Shown here one piece after another: positions 48,057 through 56,652 of a stretch of 64,000 bases of DNA. Positions within the stretch are counted from its first letter, which is position 1; the number at the start of each line of letters is the position of its first letter. The notes under the pieces were generated by a model. It was not told the origin of the DNA, searched no databases, and saw nothing but the letters and a program-made list of their open reading frames with translations. The position numbers and the translations under genes were made by a program. The stretch comes from JANRLJ01 sp033762735 (GTDB taxonomy: Bacteria > Chloroflexota > Anaerolineae > Aggregatilineales > Phototrophicaceae). The DNA is taken from the NCBI GenBank assembly GCA_033762735.1, contig JANRLJ010000007.1, positions 15,876 to 79,875 of the forward strand, written 5' to 3'.

Positions 48057-48923
48057 GTCAGTGGCGTTTTCGAGCACAAGGCGCTGGAGTTCGAGGATGC
48101 GCTGCTGATCGAACGGCTGATAGCGCTCAAAAGCGGCGGGAAGCTGTTCATAATCGACTTGCATGTAAAAGGTCGCCAGGCTGCTGAACGTCCGCTGATA
48201 GACCGCGCCGAAATCGAAGATCAGCGTTTCTTCCCCCTTCAGCGGCGGGTCAATCACAGGGATGGGGTCATCAACCTGAAAGCCATAAATGCGCGCCTGA
48301 CCTTGCTGTAACGTGGGTCGTGGGTCGGTCACGGTGATGGTGTATGGATATGCACCTGCCTGCCCACGACTGTAATTTGGCATTCTGGTGATGGGTGAAC
48401 GAGTCTGATGCATGTAATCGATCTCCACCATCGGCAGCCCACTCCGCAAAACGAGTTCGCGCTTGGCGCTGTATTCGACGGCGCCCTCCCCCGGCGGCTT
48501 ATTGGTGGGAGACAGCAGTTCGATGTGGGTGACTGGCAAACTGGTCTCCGCGTCCTCAATCACGACTGCAAGCAGATATTCCTGATCGTCGTTGAGTGTT
48601 TCCATCACGGGCAGGGTGGCGGTCGGCGCAGCGGCGGAACGGGATGAAGCGCGCGGCATACCAGGCTGACCTTCCATAATCAGAAGGTCGGGTATAGGGC
48701 GGCGGATGCGCTCTCCGGTTGTCGGATGAAATTCGCGGATTTGCAGCGACCGATCCAGCCTGACCAGATAGGCAGGGACGAGCAGGTCATTGAGCGCTCT
48801 CGCCATGTCAACGATATATGCACCATGAAAGCCTTCCCAGTCTCGAGTGCCTTCGTTCTGGAAATAGCTGTGCAGGTGGGCGTTGACCCCCCGATATTGA
48901 TTCTGTCGATGGATGACCGCCAT
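48045..48923 (-). CDS. DUF4058 family protein
   Basis: Protein of 292 aa. It resembles DUF4058: NQYRGVNAHLHSYFQNEGTR, DWEGFHGAYIVDMARALNDL, LVPAYLVRLDRSLQIREF, RIRRPIPDLLI and VTHIELLSPTNKPPGEGAVE, the last with the D/E-x-x-SPTNK pattern of a nuclease-like fold. Function is unknown; the family is common in Chloroflexota and Cyanobacteria. It is the third gene of a tight operon, with its ATG 6 bp after the WD40 lipoprotein stop, which in turn overlaps the hybrid kinase gene. Confidence 0.82.
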   Translation of the reverse strand: MAVIHRQNQYRGVNAHLHSYFQNEGTRDWEGFHGAYIVDMARALNDLLVPAYLVRLDRSLQIREFHPTTGERIRRPIPDLLIMEGQPGMPRASSRSAAAPTATLPVMETLNDDQEYLLAVVIEDAETSLPVTHIELLSPTNKPPGEGAVEYSAKRELVLRSGLPMVEIDYMHQTRSPITRMPNYSRGQAGAYPYTITVTDPRPTLQQGQARIYGFQVDDPIPVIDPPLKGEETLIFDFGAVYQRTFSSLATFYMQVDYEQLPAAFERYQPFDQQRILELQRLVLENATDSAL

Positions 48924-48929
48924 CGCTGT

Positions 48930-50150
48930 TTACCCCTCACCTCCAGGCGCAACGCCCCAGGCATACACCGGCCCCAGCGCGTCGAAGAACAGCATCAGAA
49001 AGCCGTCTGCCGTCCAGTTGACGTATAGAATCCGTGCGCCGCCCACATCGAAATCGGCGCGGGGGATGGTCGTATCGGTCGCGTTCTCAAGATTCCACAG
49101 TGACACCGCGCCATCCAGCCGGGACGTAATCAGCATCGTGCCATCGGGCGAGAAGGCAGCGGAAATGCGATCACCCCCCACACCCGGAAGCTGCGCCACC
49201 AGTGTGCCCTCGGTTGGGTTCCACACCAGCATGTCGGGAATCACACCGCCGTTGACCAGATAGCGTCCATCGGGGGAGTACATGAAAACATCGCTGGCGC
49301 TGCCCTCGCCCGTCTGGAGCGTGTGCAGCAGGGTTTGTGTCGCCAGATCATAGATAAACACGGCGGATAAACCACCGACCGCGACCTGACTGCCGTCCGG
49401 CGAGAAGGACAGCCGCACCGCATATTCATCGCCTTCGAGTTCAAAGCTGGCGATGGGCTGCCGTTCGCGCCAGTTCCATACTTGCACCGTGCCCTGCAAG
49501 CCGCCAGTTGCCAGCAGTTCGCCATCCGCCGAAAACGCCAGCGCCCGGTTTTCACCTTCGCCCGCCAGCGCCACGAGCGACTGCCGCTCGAACATATCCC
49601 ACACCTTCACCTCGCCGTTCAGCCCGCCCATCGCCAGCAGATCACTGTTGTCGTCATAGGCGGAAACGTTGGTGTACTGGGTGCTGCCCTGCACGGATGA
49701 CCTGACCGTGCCGCGTGCGGCATCATAGATCAGTACCAGACCGTCAGACCCGATGGTGTAAATCTCGGTTTTGTCCGATGAAGCGTAGACGGTCACGGCT
49801 TCCTGACGTGGGACGTTCACCAATCGAATGCCCGTGATGAGATCCCACACCAGCAGCGATTCGTTATTCAGGCCGACCAACTGCGTTGAATCTGAGGAAA
49901 AGTCATGTGCAAAGACGGTGCTCACCGTGCCCTGTGGGTCGAGCCTGCCAAGCTGTCGTGCCTGCGCGATGTTGTCCAGCGTCAGGACTTCGGCGGGTTC
50001 CACCCAGGCAGGGGCAGGTGGCAGCGTAGGCACCACACGTTCCTCGGCGGGAACGGTGACGGACACAGGGGAGGGATTTTCGGTCGTGCCGCAGGCGGCC
50101 AGCAGCAGCGCCAGCCCGATCAGCAAAGCAGTCACACGAGTCATGGTCAT
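48930..50150 (-). CDS. WD40-repeat lipoprotein
   Basis: Protein of 406 aa. A lipoprotein signal is clear: LLIGLALLLAAC with the lipobox Cys at residue 20. The mature part is a WD40-type propeller with repeats such as DLLAMGGLNGEVKVWDMFER, ELLATGGLQGTVQVWNWRER and TMLITSRLDGAVSLWNLENA. It probably sits on the outer face of the membrane as a binding platform. Its ATG overlaps the stop of the upstream hybrid kinase (ATGA), so translation is coupled. This suggests the kinase, the lipoprotein and the DUF4058 protein work together. Confidence 0.87.
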   Translation of the reverse strand: MTMTRVTALLIGLALLLAACGTTENPSPVSVTVPAEERVVPTLPPAPAWVEPAEVLTLDNIAQARQLGRLDPQGTVSTVFAHDFSSDSTQLVGLNNESLLVWDLITGIRLVNVPRQEAVTVYASSDKTEIYTIGSDGLVLIYDAARGTVRSSVQGSTQYTNVSAYDDNSDLLAMGGLNGEVKVWDMFERQSLVALAGEGENRALAFSADGELLATGGLQGTVQVWNWRERQPIASFELEGDEYAVRLSFSPDGSQVAVGGLSAVFIYDLATQTLLHTLQTGEGSASDVFMYSPDGRYLVNGGVIPDMLVWNPTEGTLVAQLPGVGGDRISAAFSPDGTMLITSRLDGAVSLWNLENATDTTIPRADFDVGGARILYVNWTADGFLMLFFDALGPVYAWGVAPGGEG

Positions 50151-52480
50151 GTTGAAATCAGTTTCCGAATCATGCGTTTCAGTTCCGCGCCAGTGACATG
50201 GCTGCCTTTCTGCACGATCTCGGTCACGCCAATCCCACGCAGTTCAGCGATGATATGCGGCTGGAAGGCGGCTTTGGCCGTGTGGACGATGATCGGCAGG
50301 TTCAGCTTCCACTCGTGCAGCACCGTCCGGGCGAAATCAATGCCCGCGACTTCGGCGTCCATGTCGCTGCCACTGTAGCGGTCTTTGAGGATAATGTCCA
50401 GCAGAATCAGTTTGATGTCGTCCCGCCGTGCAGCCAACTGCGAAAAGGCCTGCCGGGTATTGCGGGCGAAGACGATCTCGAAATCCATTTCCAGATTTTT
50501 GCGCAGGTCGTCCATCGGGTACGGGTCGTCTTCCACCCACATGATGGTCGGCTTCGTGGAAATCGGCTGAACGGTCGTCGTGCGTTTGCGGGCTTGTTCC
50601 ACGCCTGGCAGCCGAATTGTGAACGTAACCTGTTCGGCCAGCGTATGCAGCGGACTCGGCTCTGACGGGGTAACGACGATCTCACCGCCGTGTTTGTGCA
50701 GAATTTCCTGGCACAGGCTCAACCCGATCCCGGTGCCGAACGAGGCATGATGCACGGCTTCTTCGGAGCGCATGTAGCGGTCGAACACGCGGCGAATGTC
50801 TTCCTCATGCAGCGGGATACCGTGATTGGTGAACGAGATTGTCACCCAGTCTCCTTCAACGCCTCCTTCCACCGTAATCGGGAGATTGGCGTCTTCCAGC
50901 GTGTATTTGACCGCGTTGTCGAACAGGTTGAAGATCACGAGATCGAGCAGGCGTGGATGCACTTTGATGGTGGGCAGATGGCGAAACGTCTCGGTTCGGA
51001 TGATCGGCCCCTGAATGCCATAATGCCGCGCCCGCCCCAGAAAATACTCGCGGTTGCGTTCCAGCGCATCTACCAGTTTTGGCGCATCGAACAGCTTGAA
51101 CTCGTCGTCGCCATAGACTTCAATAATCGAGCGGCTCTGCGCGGCGAGGTTGCCCGTTTCGATATAGTAGCGGAACAGGTTGACGATCTCGTAAAGGCGC
51201 TGGAAGGCAGCGGGATAGTCCTCGACCGGGACGTTGCCCTCGCGCAGATTTTCCACCGCGTACACCAGCGACCCGAAGGAGTTGTACAACTGGTGCATCA
51301 CGTCTTCCATGAAATGCTGATAGGCGCGGGTGTTGAGCGCGTTGCTGTAGATTTCCCCCAGGCGGCGGGCGACAAAATCGAAGAGGCTGATCTGTTCTTT
51401 GAAGGTCAGATCATTGACCTGTTCGCCGCGTGTTTCCGTTTTGCGATTGCCCAGGATCAGAATCGAGCGGGTGCTGTCGCCCGGTGTGCCGATCAGCATC
51501 ACGGCGATTTCCGGCGGATTGTCGCCTTCGCTGTGCTTCCAGTTCTGGAAAGGCAGCGCGGGCGTAAAATACTGCGCGAAGCCCACGTTATTTCCCACGT
51601 ATACGCCGTTCTCAGCGCTGAGAGTCTCCCAGGCATCTTCGCTGAGGGTGTAGGTGTTGTTCTTCGGGCGGGGTAGTTCGGCCACCCAGTGCGCAATCTC
51701 AAAGTGCAGTTCATTACGCGACTCGCACAGCAGCATTCCAACTTCCGCACCCGTCACGCTGCACAGATCAGGCAGGATTTGCTTGAGCGTTTCATAAAAG
51801 GTGTCCACCGGGGCTTTGGAACGCACCACCCCCTCGAACGGCGTAAACAGTCTGTTAACGCTGCGGAAGCTCCGGTTGAGCGTCTGCTGTTCCTGGAGCA
51901 TCCGCACGATCTTCATTGCCGGATCAAACTTTTCGCGGCGGCTGAGCGTTTCGGGGTGATATTCCAGCGCTACCGATAGACCCGGTGCCAGATGTTCGAT
52001 TTCCTCGCGCACGTCAATAGGCAGTGCATTGACCTGAGGACAGCCTATCACGATCACACCGGTGCAGACCTTTCCCTGCATCAGGGGCACAGCCAACTGC
52101 GTTTCCATGTCGGGCAGCAGGCCGTGCGTCTCTTTTCCGACAGAAGCGGGCGTGTAAATGCTGCGGCGCTGCTGGGCGGCATATCCGGCAGTTCCCGCCG
52201 CTGGGTGGTTGAGGTCGAGTCCGGTGCGGGGTGCTTTCAGCCGTTGCAGCACTTCGACCGGGCTGGATGCAATAAAGCGCAGCGTTTTGTTGTCGCGCAC
52301 TTCCGCCAGCAGGCACACGCTTTCCTGCGGCATCCCCGGCAGTGAGGCAAGCTGATGTGCGATTTGCTGCGAGAAGCTGCCGAACTGCGCATTCGCCTGA
52401 AGTGCGGCGCTGATCTGTTCGATGGTAGAGAGAAGCTGAAACTGAGGTATCTGGGGTGTTGCAAGTTCTGGGTCTGGCAT
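50147..52480 (-). CDS. Cytoplasmic hybrid histidine kinase with GAF domains and C-terminal receiver
   Basis: Protein of 777 aa, no membrane helices. Two GAF-like sensor domains occupy about residues 15-190 and 230-390 (ETQLAVPLMQGKVCTGVIVI in the first). A dimerisation segment around 405-425 reads HFMEDVMHQLYNSFGSLVYA, with the His in DVMHQL as the candidate. The HATPase has N-box LFDNAVKYTLE and G2 GTGIGLSLC. A receiver domain closes the protein (WVEDDPYPMDDLRKNL, LILLDIILKDRYSGSD). The phospho-acceptor motif differs from the common H-E/D-x-R/K-T/N-P. It is the first gene of an operon with the WD40 lipoprotein (ATGA overlap) and DUF4058 genes. Confidence 0.85.
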   Translation of the reverse strand: MPDPELATPQIPQFQLLSTIEQISAALQANAQFGSFSQQIAHQLASLPGMPQESVCLLAEVRDNKTLRFIASSPVEVLQRLKAPRTGLDLNHPAAGTAGYAAQQRRSIYTPASVGKETHGLLPDMETQLAVPLMQGKVCTGVIVIGCPQVNALPIDVREEIEHLAPGLSVALEYHPETLSRREKFDPAMKIVRMLQEQQTLNRSFRSVNRLFTPFEGVVRSKAPVDTFYETLKQILPDLCSVTGAEVGMLLCESRNELHFEIAHWVAELPRPKNNTYTLSEDAWETLSAENGVYVGNNVGFAQYFTPALPFQNWKHSEGDNPPEIAVMLIGTPGDSTRSILILGNRKTETRGEQVNDLTFKEQISLFDFVARRLGEIYSNALNTRAYQHFMEDVMHQLYNSFGSLVYAVENLREGNVPVEDYPAAFQRLYEIVNLFRYYIETGNLAAQSRSIIEVYGDDEFKLFDAPKLVDALERNREYFLGRARHYGIQGPIIRTETFRHLPTIKVHPRLLDLVIFNLFDNAVKYTLEDANLPITVEGGVEGDWVTISFTNHGIPLHEEDIRRVFDRYMRSEEAVHHASFGTGIGLSLCQEILHKHGGEIVVTPSEPSPLHTLAEQVTFTIRLPGVEQARKRTTTVQPISTKPTIMWVEDDPYPMDDLRKNLEMDFEIVFARNTRQAFSQLAARRDDIKLILLDIILKDRYSGSDMDAEVAGIDFARTVLHEWKLNLPIIVHTAKAAFQPHIIAELRGIGVTEIVQKGSHVTGAELKRMIRKLIST

Positions 52481-52503
52481 GAGATTTCTGCCCTTTAAGA
52501 AAC

Positions 52504-52521
52504 GAGCCTTGCGGCTCTTTT
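52504..52521. terminator. Small hairpin with T-tail
   Basis: GAGCC-TTGC-GGCTC followed by TTTT on the plus strand. It lies in the leader region of the hybrid kinase operon, so on the minus strand it could be an attenuator-like structure; this is weak. Confidence 0.35.
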
Positions 52522-52635
52522 CTCATATTATAAGTCAGGTTTCGGTCTGAGGTTGTTAGGACTAAAGCGTGAATTTGTAGAGGGATGCGTATGAAAATGG
52601 TAAGTCACGCTATCGTGAGTGTCCTACATTCAGGA

Positions 52636-52660
52636 AACGAAAAAAGCCCCATGTTTGGGG
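52636..52660 (-). terminator. Terminator of the Ser/Thr kinase gene
   Basis: Minus-strand stem CCCC-AAACAT-GGGG followed by CTTTTTTCG, 31 bp after the kinase stop. Confidence 0.65.
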
Positions 52661-52690
52661 AAAGCAAAGTTCTGCAAATTGAGGAGCGCT

Positions 52691-54811
52691 CTAACGTGGA
52701 ACCGCGACGATATTCATGCTGGCGACGAGGATGCCGAACGTTTCAATCTGTTCCAGGCCACATTCGCCCTCGAAGCCTTCGATAATGCCGTTGGCGTTCA
52801 GGTCGTCCCCGCCGATCATCTGTTCCCCTGCCAGCGTGGACTCCTCTGCCGCACTCTGCACCGAGTCGACATCCGCCGCTGCCAGAAGCACCTGTTCAAG
52901 TTCGATCATCCGGTCTGCTCGCTGGCGTGTATTCGCAAGGCACACGCGGATAAATTCGGCATCGCTTTGCATTCGCAGCGTGGCGGTCGGGTCAGAAACA
53001 GCGGCATTCAGAAGTGCTTCGATTTCGTTGACAAAAAAGTAAACTCCGATGCCGCGTCCGGGATTGGAACCGCTGCCGCTGCCATCATAATCTACCCGTT
53101 CGCCGCGCAGGATGTTGATGGTGTGCTCGGCATGGGTGTACATGCCGCCCAGGGTGCCCGCCCGCGCCGCAAGGCCGGAATGGGTAACGGCGATATTGGC
53201 TTCGGTCAGCGCCCCTTGCAGCAGGCTTCCACCGTTCAGGCCGTTCTCGGAGGCAATCAGGGTTTCAGACAGAAGGTGTGTGATGACATCAGGCACACGC
53301 CCGGCATAACGAATTGGGCCGCCGGGTTGTTCACTGATGCTGCCTGCCGTTTCGACCGAAAGAATCGCCCCGGAGTAAATCGCAGGAAGCAGTCTGCCTT
53401 CGGGGTCGGTATAGGTGGTCACACCTGCACCGAGCGGGTCAATTGCCAGTTCGCCGATCAGGAGGGGTGTGCCTGCATCTGGTGGGAGCAGCCAGGCCGC
53501 ATAGATCTGCCCGACTTCCAGCGGTTCAAGGTTTTCCACCTGAAGATTGACCGAATCGCCCAGGGTAGCACTGCTGCCGAAGGTGAGCCGACCGAACGAT
53601 TCCAGCGCCTCCGGCTGGATGATGACCGAAGGCGCATCGGCAGTTGTATCCCCTGCGGTCGCATTCGCCAGCGGTGGGTTTACCAGAGGTGTGACGAATG
53701 CTTCTGAGTCCAGCGAAATGGGCGGCGGTACGAAGACAAGATCGCCACTCCGTGTGTTGTTCTGATTGGTGATGAGCAGGACGACCACAATTACCAGCGT
53801 GAGCGCGATTAGGGCGAAGCCCCCCAGCAGCAGTGCGGTATTTGGCCCCTGATGGACGATAATAGTCGGCGGCTGATCGAGGTTCAACTGGCGGGTGATA
53901 TTCTCGATGCGGGCGTTATCCACCGGAAATTTGACCGTTCCCACCTGTGAAGGGACTGGCTCGGTCGGACGCACAGACAGCATCGAGTCACGTGCGCCGC
54001 GAATGGCCTCACTGAAAGCGTCCGCAAATGAGGTGGCGGTCTGGTAGCGTGCGTCGGGGTCTTTCGCCAGCACCCGTTTCAGCACCAGGCTGACCTGCGA
54101 TGGCAGACCGCTTACGAAGGTGTCAATATCGGGCGGCTCCTGTTCGATCACCCGAATCATCAGTCCCATCGGCGTGTCGTCGCTGAACGGCGGACGGCCA
54201 CACAACATCTGATAGGCCACCACACCCAGCGAGTAAATATCAGCGCGGCCATCGACTTCCATACCCCGCGCCTGCTCCGGGGACATATAAGCGGGTGTGC
54301 CGACCGTTCCGGTGCCTGTCAGGCTGCTGTTCGCCACACGTGCGATACCAAAATCGGCCAGCAGCGCGTTACCATCGTTGTCCAGCAGGATATTGGCGGG
54401 TTTAATGTCGCGGTGGACGATTCCCTGTCGATGGGCATAATCCAGGGCTGAGGCGATTTCCCGCAGAATTCGCTCGATCTCACGCAGTGGCAGAGAACCC
54501 TGTGCCAGCCGATCCGCTACAGTGCCGCCGGGAATATAAGCCATCACCAGGTAAAGGATGTCGTCCTGCGTTCCGTAATCGTAGAGCGGCAGAATATGGG
54601 GATGCTGCAAGCGAGCGATGGTGCGGGCTTCGGTGCGGAAGCGCTCAACAAACTGAGGATCCATCCCCGGATGGGGCGGCAGTACCTTGACGGCCACCTC
54701 CCGGTCTACGCTGGTCTGGTAACCCAGATATACGGTTGCCATCCCGCCATGACCGAGCAGACGGAGTATCTGTGTATTGCCGAGCATCCGCCCGATAAAC
54801 GAATTCGCCAC
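52691..54811 (-). CDS. Receptor-type Ser/Thr protein kinase with RskA-like extracellular domain
   Basis: Protein of 706 aa. Residues about 8-275 are a Hanks-type kinase: glycine loop LGHGGMATVYLG, catalytic K42 in EVAVKVL, catalytic loop VHRDIKPANILL with D135, ADFGIA with D153, and GTPAYMSPEQ in the activation segment. A transmembrane helix lies at about 325-349. The extracellular 350 residues carry repeats resembling the anti-sigma RskA domain (YAAWLLPPDAGTPLLIGELA). No PASTA repeats. The GTG at 54811 is preferred: GGAG is seven nt upstream and relatives begin with FIGRMLGN. A stem-loop with repeats lies just upstream. Confidence 0.88.
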   Translation of the reverse strand: MANSFIGRMLGNTQILRLLGHGGMATVYLGYQTSVDREVAVKVLPPHPGMDPQFVERFRTEARTIARLQHPHILPLYDYGTQDDILYLVMAYIPGGTVADRLAQGSLPLREIERILREIASALDYAHRQGIVHRDIKPANILLDNDGNALLADFGIARVANSSLTGTGTVGTPAYMSPEQARGMEVDGRADIYSLGVVAYQMLCGRPPFSDDTPMGLMIRVIEQEPPDIDTFVSGLPSQVSLVLKRVLAKDPDARYQTATSFADAFSEAIRGARDSMLSVRPTEPVPSQVGTVKFPVDNARIENITRQLNLDQPPTIIVHQGPNTALLLGGFALIALTLVIVVVLLITNQNNTRSGDLVFVPPPISLDSEAFVTPLVNPPLANATAGDTTADAPSVIIQPEALESFGRLTFGSSATLGDSVNLQVENLEPLEVGQIYAAWLLPPDAGTPLLIGELAIDPLGAGVTTYTDPEGRLLPAIYSGAILSVETAGSISEQPGGPIRYAGRVPDVITHLLSETLIASENGLNGGSLLQGALTEANIAVTHSGLAARAGTLGGMYTHAEHTINILRGERVDYDGSGSGSNPGRGIGVYFFVNEIEALLNAAVSDPTATLRMQSDAEFIRVCLANTRQRADRMIELEQVLLAAADVDSVQSAAEESTLAGEQMIGGDDLNANGIIEGFEGECGLEQIETFGILVASMNIVAVPR

Positions 54812-55149
54812 TGAACGACTCCATACTTCGCACAAAATCACTAACAGCCCAGAACCGCCGTGATTCTGGTCGATTTCGCACAGAATCACAACGGGCTGAT
54901 TGAAACCGGATGAAGTTTAAATCCTCACCCCTATGCCTTGTATACCGCAGAATGGGGTTGATTCAGATGTGTGGCGGTAGCACACAACTGGACGTTTGTC
55001 AAAAGATTAGGCAATTTGTCTCAATCTCTGGGCGAAAAACCGTAGCAAAAACATTGTTTGTGATTATAATTTAAGTACATGTGAAACGCCTTTAAGAAAA
55101 TCAAAATACATTATTTGTGCTTCCCGTTTTAGCCGAACCGAGGTGAACC
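54812..55149. other. Divergent intergenic region
   Basis: 338 bp between the Ser/Thr kinase and the hydrolase gene. It contains the foldback at 54845-54898, the direct repeats beside it and a plus-strand TATAAT at 55065-55070, about 80 bp before the hydrolase ATG. No small gene is supported. Confidence 0.55.
54827..54898. repeat. Direct and inverted repeats upstream of the Ser/Thr kinase gene
   Basis: TTCGCACAAAATCAC (54827-54841) recurs as TTCGCACAGAATCAC (54875-54889). Within the same stretch GTGATTCTG (54860-54868) pairs with CAGAATCAC (54881-54889), enclosed by CAGCCC / GGGCTG (54845-54850, 54893-54898). It could be an operator or a 5' leader structure for the kinase gene. Confidence 0.5.
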
Positions 55150-55863
55150 ATGGCGACAAATTATGTATTGGAACAAACGCGCAAGGCGGGTCACGTCCGG
55201 GAGCTGGTCTTCGCCGGAGATGGCGTCGCGCTTTCGGGTCAGATCGAATACCCCTCCACGCCTCCAGGCCCCAAGGCCGTCTACCCACTGGTTTTCATCC
55301 TCCCTCACTCCGGCGGCAACACCCGTGATGCTTTTGAACACTATGCGCGTTGTGCGCTCCGATGTGGTTATGCGGTTTTCCGCTGGGACAAGCGCGGGAC
55401 GGGGCGCAGCGGGGCGGGCGGGCGCGGCTCGACGACACAGGACGCCGTGAATGCCTATGAAATCGCGCTGGAACAGCCAATGGTCGAACGGGACGCGGTG
55501 ATTATCCTGGCGCAGAGCGAAGGCACCCTCATGCTCGGCAGCAGCTATGGGTTGTTCGCCCGGTTGCAGCGCCCGCGCGGTGTCATCCTCGCAGGTAACA
55601 TGCTGGACGAAAAAGCCATTCTGGCGCTCGATACACAGATTCAAATCATCCTTGGTACGGAAGACTGGAAAGACCCCCGCGTTTACGCCTACAACGCGGC
55701 CAAAGCGCACAACACCGCCTATAAATACGGTGCCGCTTTCTCCATCGTCCAGAACGCCAACCGCCGCCTGCTGGTCGAACGCAGCGGTGAGATGGTGTTC
55801 CATGCGGCTGCGGAACAGATTATGGCCGACTGGCTGCTGAGCCTGTGCCCGGCTTCCGTGTAG
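55150..55863 (+). CDS. Alpha/beta-hydrolase (serine hydrolase)
   Basis: Protein of 237 aa. The N-terminal strands are YPLVFILPHSGGNTRD and YAVFRWDKRGTGRSG, as in alpha/beta hydrolases with an oxyanion loop. The nucleophile is likely the Ser in IILAQSEGTLML, a variant of GxSxG with Ala in the first position. The acid and His are not certain; the FHAAAEQIM segment near the end could hold the His. AGGTGA precedes ATG 55150. The SDR gene starts inside its last 19 bases, so the two are translated together and may act in one pathway, perhaps on a keto or hydroxy ester. Confidence 0.82.
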   Translation: MATNYVLEQTRKAGHVRELVFAGDGVALSGQIEYPSTPPGPKAVYPLVFILPHSGGNTRDAFEHYARCALRCGYAVFRWDKRGTGRSGAGGRGSTTQDAVNAYEIALEQPMVERDAVIILAQSEGTLMLGSSYGLFARLQRPRGVILAGNMLDEKAILALDTQIQIILGTEDWKDPRVYAYNAAKAHNTAYKYGAAFSIVQNANRRLLVERSGEMVFHAAAEQIMADWLLSLCPASV

Positions 55864-56564
55864 ACCTCAACGGGCAATCCGCCATTGTCACGGGGGGGGG
55901 AACGGGCATCGGTCGGGCGGCGGCGCTGACGCTGGCGAACAGTGGCGCAGCCGTCACCGTCAACGACATCAACCCTGACCGGGCGGATACCGTCGCCCAG
56001 AAAATCCTCGATCTTGGTGGTCGCGCTTTTGCCTTCCAGGGGGATGTTGCCAACCGCTTTCAGGCTGCCGCGCTGATCGAAAATGCCCGCGACCAGTTCG
56101 GCAAAATTCACATTCTTGTCAACGCAGCGGGGGTGTATAAGCCCGGTTCATTTGCCCGCATCGATGAATATGACTGGCGGCGGCATCTGGAAGTAAACCT
56201 CACGGGTGCTTTTTTCTGCACACAGCTTGTCGGACGGGTGATGGCGGATGAAGGCGGCGGCGTGATTGTGAATATTGCGGCTGCCGCGCTGGAAAGCCTG
56301 GCCGAAAGTGCCAGCTATGCCGCCAGTAAGGCAGGCTTGCTCGCCCTTACCCGGCACGCTGCGCGTGAACTTGCCCCGGCCAATATCCGTGTCAACGCGG
56401 TCAGCCCCGGCAGTATTGCTGAAAATGAACTGCCTGCGCTGCCCAATTTCCTGAATCGAACAGGCAACCCCGAAGAAGTCGCCAATGTGGTGCTGTTCCT
56501 GTGTTCGGATGCAGCCAGTTTCATCACCGGGGAGACGATCACAGTCGATGGAGGACGGTTGTAG
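55845..56564 (+). CDS. Short-chain dehydrogenase/reductase with atypical catalytic serine position
   Basis: Protein of 239 aa, SDR fold. The NAD(P) motif is IVTGGGTGIGRAAALTLA, then VNAAGVYKPGSF, the catalytic YxxxK as SYAASKAG, and IRVNAVSPGSI plus ITVDGG at the end, as in FabG-like reductases. The residue 13 positions before the catalytic Tyr, normally Ser, is Ala (VNIAAAALESLAESASYAAS), so the standard Ser-Tyr-Lys set is incomplete. The GTG start at 55845 overlaps the hydrolase gene by 19 nt. The run of nine G at 55892-55900 encodes the glycine-rich loop and is a risk point for sequencing errors, but the frame is intact. Confidence 0.85.
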   Translation: MPGFRVDLNGQSAIVTGGGTGIGRAAALTLANSGAAVTVNDINPDRADTVAQKILDLGGRAFAFQGDVANRFQAAALIENARDQFGKIHILVNAAGVYKPGSFARIDEYDWRRHLEVNLTGAFFCTQLVGRVMADEGGGVIVNIAAAALESLAESASYAASKAGLLALTRHAARELAPANIRVNAVSPGSIAENELPALPNFLNRTGNPEEVANVVLFLCSDAASFITGETITVDGGRL

Positions 56565-56583
56565 GGCAGGGGTCAAATGGCGT

Positions 56584-56606
56584 GGACACGGCAGGCCGTG
56601 TCCTAC
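56584..56606. repeat. Palindromic intergenic element, family A copy 8 (GGACACGG variant)
   Basis: GGACACGGCAGGCCGTGTCC (one mismatched centre pair) followed by TAC. It lies between the convergent SDR and galactokinase-like genes. Confidence 0.7.
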
Positions 56607-56652
56607 TGGACTGCTTGCAAGGGTGCTTTGAGGGCAAGCACTGCTTTTTCTG

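Noticed and set aside
55891..55900. Possible frameshift at the run of nine G
   Set aside because: The SDR frame continues correctly through the glycine-rich loop into all later motifs, so no shift is needed.
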